A stretch of 6,325 bases of DNA, taken from assembly GCA_013329495.1 (NCBI GenBank), contig DUKC01000144.1, positions 1 through 6,325 on the forward strand, written 5' to 3'. The DNA is from Thermoplasmata archaeon (GTDB taxonomy: Archaea; Thermoplasmatota; E2; UBA9212). Positions 5,120-6,325 of the stretch are shown here, piece after piece (within the stretch, counting starts at the first letter, position 1; every line of letters starts with the position of its first letter). The position numbers and the translations under genes were made by a program. A model generated the notes under the pieces. The model worked only from the letters and a program-made list of their open reading frames with translations. It had not been told where the DNA came from and made no database searches.

Positions 5120-5950
5120 TTAGTCATTACCAAAGCGTACACTATTGATTTTGTTCCTTAATTCGAGGGTGGCTTTCCTAGCAACTTCAGAAAAATTCTT
5201 ATCGGCTGATGCGAACAAGATGCTCCTTGAAGAATTAAAGATTGCAAGCTCATTGTTTTTGTTTACACCTTTTTTTACAGAACCGCTAAGGGCTCCCCTT
5301 TGAGCGCCGAGACCTGGAATTAAAAGAGGTATCTCGTCTCCGACCAATTTACGAACGGTTCCTATTTCCTCTGGATACGTTGCTCCGACCACTGCCCCGC
5401 AATTATTATTTGAATTCCAATCTTTTATCTTCCTCGCAACTAATTGATACAGAGGCTTGCTGCCGACTCTTAAATCCTGAAAGTCTTTTGCGGATGGGTT
5501 TGAAGAACGACACAAAATGAATGTGCATTTATCGGCGTAATCTAGAAAAGGTTGAACCGAATCCTTTCCCAAATAAGGATTTACCGTCACAGCATCAGCT
5601 CTGTATTCATCAAAAACAGCCTTGGCATACATTCTAGCAGTATTTCCTATATCGTTCCGCTTAGCATCCAATATTACAGGTATTTCGTCTGGAATGTAAT
5701 CAATAATTTTATTGAGTAGCTCGAGTCCTTTTTTCCCCGATGCTTCATAAAACGCAATGTTTGGTTTGTAGCTACAAACCAGGTCGGAAGTGGCATCTAT
5801 TATTGATTTTGCGAACTTGTAGAGAGATTCGAGCTTGGGATAAGATTCTTTAAGAAACAAAGGAATCCTTTCAAAATCCAGATCCAAACCCACACAAACT
5901 AGGGAGTTGTTTCTTTGCGTTGCCCTGTCCAGCTTCTCCTTAAAATCCAT
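5120..5950 (-). CDS. pyrF: Orotidine 5'-phosphate decarboxylase, type 2 (long form)
   Basis: Catalyses the last step of UMP synthesis, decarboxylating OMP to UMP in the cytosol. Counting from the ATG at 5950 (276 residues), the barrel shows Gly-Leu-Asp-Leu-Asp (21-25), Tyr-Lys-Pro-Asn (71-74, substrate-side Lys72), the catalytic Asp-Ala-Lys-Arg-Asn-Asp-Ile-Gly-Asn-Thr (95-104; Asp95, Lys97, Asp100), Val-Asn-Pro-Tyr-Leu-Gly (133-138), and the phosphate-binding Pro-Gly-Leu-Gly-Ala-Gln-Arg-Gly (222-229) with Ser-Ser-Arg-Ser (250-253 region). Motifs and length fit the 'subfamily 2' enzyme of mycobacteria and haloarchaea. Many archaea have a form of about 215 residues. An in-frame TTG at 5959 would add three residues. 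I prefer ATG 5950 because a TATA box at 5980-5989 predicts transcription starting near 5957, downstream of that TTG. No Shine-Dalgarno is visible. Confidence 0.92.
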   Translation of the reverse strand: MDFKEKLDRATQRNNSLVCVGLDLDFERIPLFLKESYPKLESLYKFAKSIIDATSDLVCSYKPNIAFYEASGKKGLELLNKIIDYIPDEIPVILDAKRNDIGNTARMYAKAVFDEYRADAVTVNPYLGKDSVQPFLDYADKCTFILCRSSNPSAKDFQDLRVGSKPLYQLVARKIKDWNSNNNCGAVVGATYPEEIGTVRKLVGDEIPLLIPGLGAQRGALSGSVKKGVNKNNELAIFNSSRSILFASADKNFSEVARKATLELRNKINSVRFGND

Positions 5951-5979
5951 ATGATTCAAGTTAAAGCTAAAAGCATTAC

Positions 5980-5989
5980 TTAAATTTAT
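5980..5989 (-). promoter_or_regulatory. pyrF promoter TATA box
   Basis: ATAAATTTAA on the minus strand, centred near 5984, is about 26 bases from 5957-5958. This gives a leader of about 8 bases before the ATG at 5950. Only about 10 bases separate this box from the transposon end at 6000, so the transposon lies where a BRE or upstream regulatory sites would be. Confidence 0.4.
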
Positions 5990-6076
5990 CTTATTTTTGC
6001 AGTATCTCCGAAAGAATTTTTAGATAGCTAATTTAGCCATCTGACTATAACGTTTTTCCGAATTTTAGTGCAAACC

Positions 6077-6106
6077 TTTATAACGTCGGATATCTTTGGG
6101 ATATCC
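6077..6106 (+). promoter_or_regulatory. Leaderless promoter with double GGATATCC palindrome (putative autoregulatory operator)
   Basis: The TATA box TTTATAA (6077-6083), preceded by a BRE-like CAAACC, is centred 28 bases before the ATG at 6108. The transcript should start at or beside the start codon. Between TATA and ATG lie GGATATCT (6088-6095) and GGATATCC (6099-6106), separated by three bases. The same arrangement is kept in copy 1. A protein bound there would block the polymerase, so repression is the natural reading. The binder, possibly the DUF2080 protein itself, is inferred. Confidence 0.5.
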
Positions 6107-6107
6107 C

Positions 6108-6260
6108 ATGAAGAAGATAAAGCTGCAGGTTACAAACCGCCTTGAGATTCAGAACATCGAAGGGTTCATGATAAGGAGAGTAACGCCATTTGGCAATTCA
6201 GCCAAAGTGGACTGCCCGAAGCAGTATCTGGGAAGAGAGGTCTATCTGGTGATCATATGA
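6108..6260 (+). CDS. DUF2080 transposon-encoded small protein, AbrB/MazE-like
   Basis: A complete 50-residue protein. The N-terminal half is basic and beta-prone (Lys-Lys-Ile-Lys-Leu-Gln-Val-Thr, then Ile-Glu-Gly-Phe-Met-Ile-Arg-Arg). The C-terminal half reads Val-Thr-Pro-Phe-Gly-Asn-Ser-Ala-Lys-Val (25-34), Pro-Lys-Gln-Tyr-Leu-Gly (37-42) and Val-Tyr-Leu-Val-Ile-Ile (45-50). The pattern Gly-Asn-Ser-x-x-Val-x-x-Pro-Lys followed by a Gly and a hydrophobic strand is the hallmark of SpoVT/AbrB and MazE swapped-hairpin DNA-binding domains. It is therefore probably a DNA-binding protein that controls or assists transposition. I recognise it as DUF2080 from memory. Its TGA overlaps the next ORF's ATG (ATGA at 6257-6260), so the two are translationally coupled. 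The start has no Shine-Dalgarno but is placed for a leaderless transcript. Confidence 0.78.
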   Translation: MKKIKLQVTNRLEIQNIEGFMIRRVTPFGNSAKVDCPKQYLGREVYLVII

Positions 6261-6325
6261 ACGAGTTGAACAGGGAAAAGCTGTATAGAACTCTCACGAC
6301 CCTGGATATCTTCGTAGATAAATCT
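6257..6325 (+). CDS. Start of the transposon's downstream ORF, presumably the transposase (partial)
   Basis: ATG at 6257 overlaps the DUF2080 stop codon by four bases. It stays open for 23 codons to the window edge, beginning Met-Asn-Glu-Leu-Asn-Arg-Glu-Lys-Leu-Tyr-Arg-Thr-Leu. No domain can be judged from so few residues. Coupling to the small protein gene and the position inside a transposon end suggest a transposase. This is inference from context, and its catalytic class (DDE or other) is not visible. Confidence 0.55.
   Translation, partial: MNELNREKLYRTLTTLDIFVDKS

Larger units (their letters stand above)
6000..6325 (+). mobile_element. Left part of a DUF2080-type transposon (copy 2, runs off right edge)
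   Basis: The element end CAGTATCTCCGAAAGAATT (6000-6018) exactly matches the 19 bp at 2762-2780. A non-coding leader of about 90 bases is followed by a promoter, a double palindrome, an intact DUF2080 gene and the start of an overlapping downstream ORF. From memory, DUF2080 proteins are found in archaeal insertion sequences next to a transposase, which this layout matches. The boundary is inferred from where similarity between the two copies begins. The right end is outside the window, so the IS family cannot be named. Confidence 0.7.

Noticed and set aside
5120..5959. Longer pyrF form starting at TTG 5959
   Set aside because: The TATA box at 5980-5989 predicts a transcript starting near 5957, after the TTG, and no ribosome binding site supports it. 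ATG 5950 keeps the full domain.

Overview
The window looks archaeal. Several genes have a TATA-like box about 24-30 bases before the start codon with little or no leader. Two genes have Shine-Dalgarno sites close to their starts, and ATA/AGA/AGG codons are common. The glycolytic aldolase is the DhnA/archaeal class I type. The lineage cannot be fixed from this piece. The OMP decarboxylase is the longer 'type 2' form rather than the ~215-residue form of many archaea, so a transferred gene or a lineage with mixed ancestry is possible.

Layout. Bases 1-44 hold the last codons and right-end hairpin of an IS200/IS605-type tnpB element that lies mostly to the left. Bases 266-2724 (+ strand) carry two glycolytic genes, a class I fructose-bisphosphate aldolase and a pyruvate kinase, separated by 107 bases that include a possible second promoter and a hairpin presenting the pyruvate kinase ribosome binding site. 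Bases 2762 to about 3004 are a decayed left end of a second kind of transposon. A start-less, truncated DUF2080 gene survives there with its promoter and palindrome. Bases 3165-5950 (- strand) encode a membrane-anchored transglutaminase-like protein, a three-TM protein with a large C-terminal domain that is probably outside the cell, and OMP decarboxylase (pyrF). From base 6000 to the right edge lies a second, apparently intact copy of the same transposon left end: the same 19-bp terminal sequence, a leaderless promoter, a double GGATATCC palindrome, a complete 50-residue DUF2080 gene and the first 23 codons of a translationally coupled downstream ORF, presumably the transposase.

How the genes fit together. 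Aldolase and pyruvate kinase act in hexose breakdown or its reverse (aldolase) and in ATP-yielding pyruvate formation (kinase). pyrF makes UMP. The two surface proteins have no clear tie to these pathways. The pyruvate kinase carries the residues associated with K+-independent enzymes.

The most interesting new material is the DUF2080 transposon end. Its small protein resembles an AbrB/MazE-type DNA-binding hairpin, and a conserved double palindrome sits exactly between its TATA box and start codon. This suggests a self-repressing transposon control switch. The decayed copy has lost the gene but kept the palindrome, so it could still bind the protein made by intact copies. I see no CRISPR array, tRNA or rRNA.
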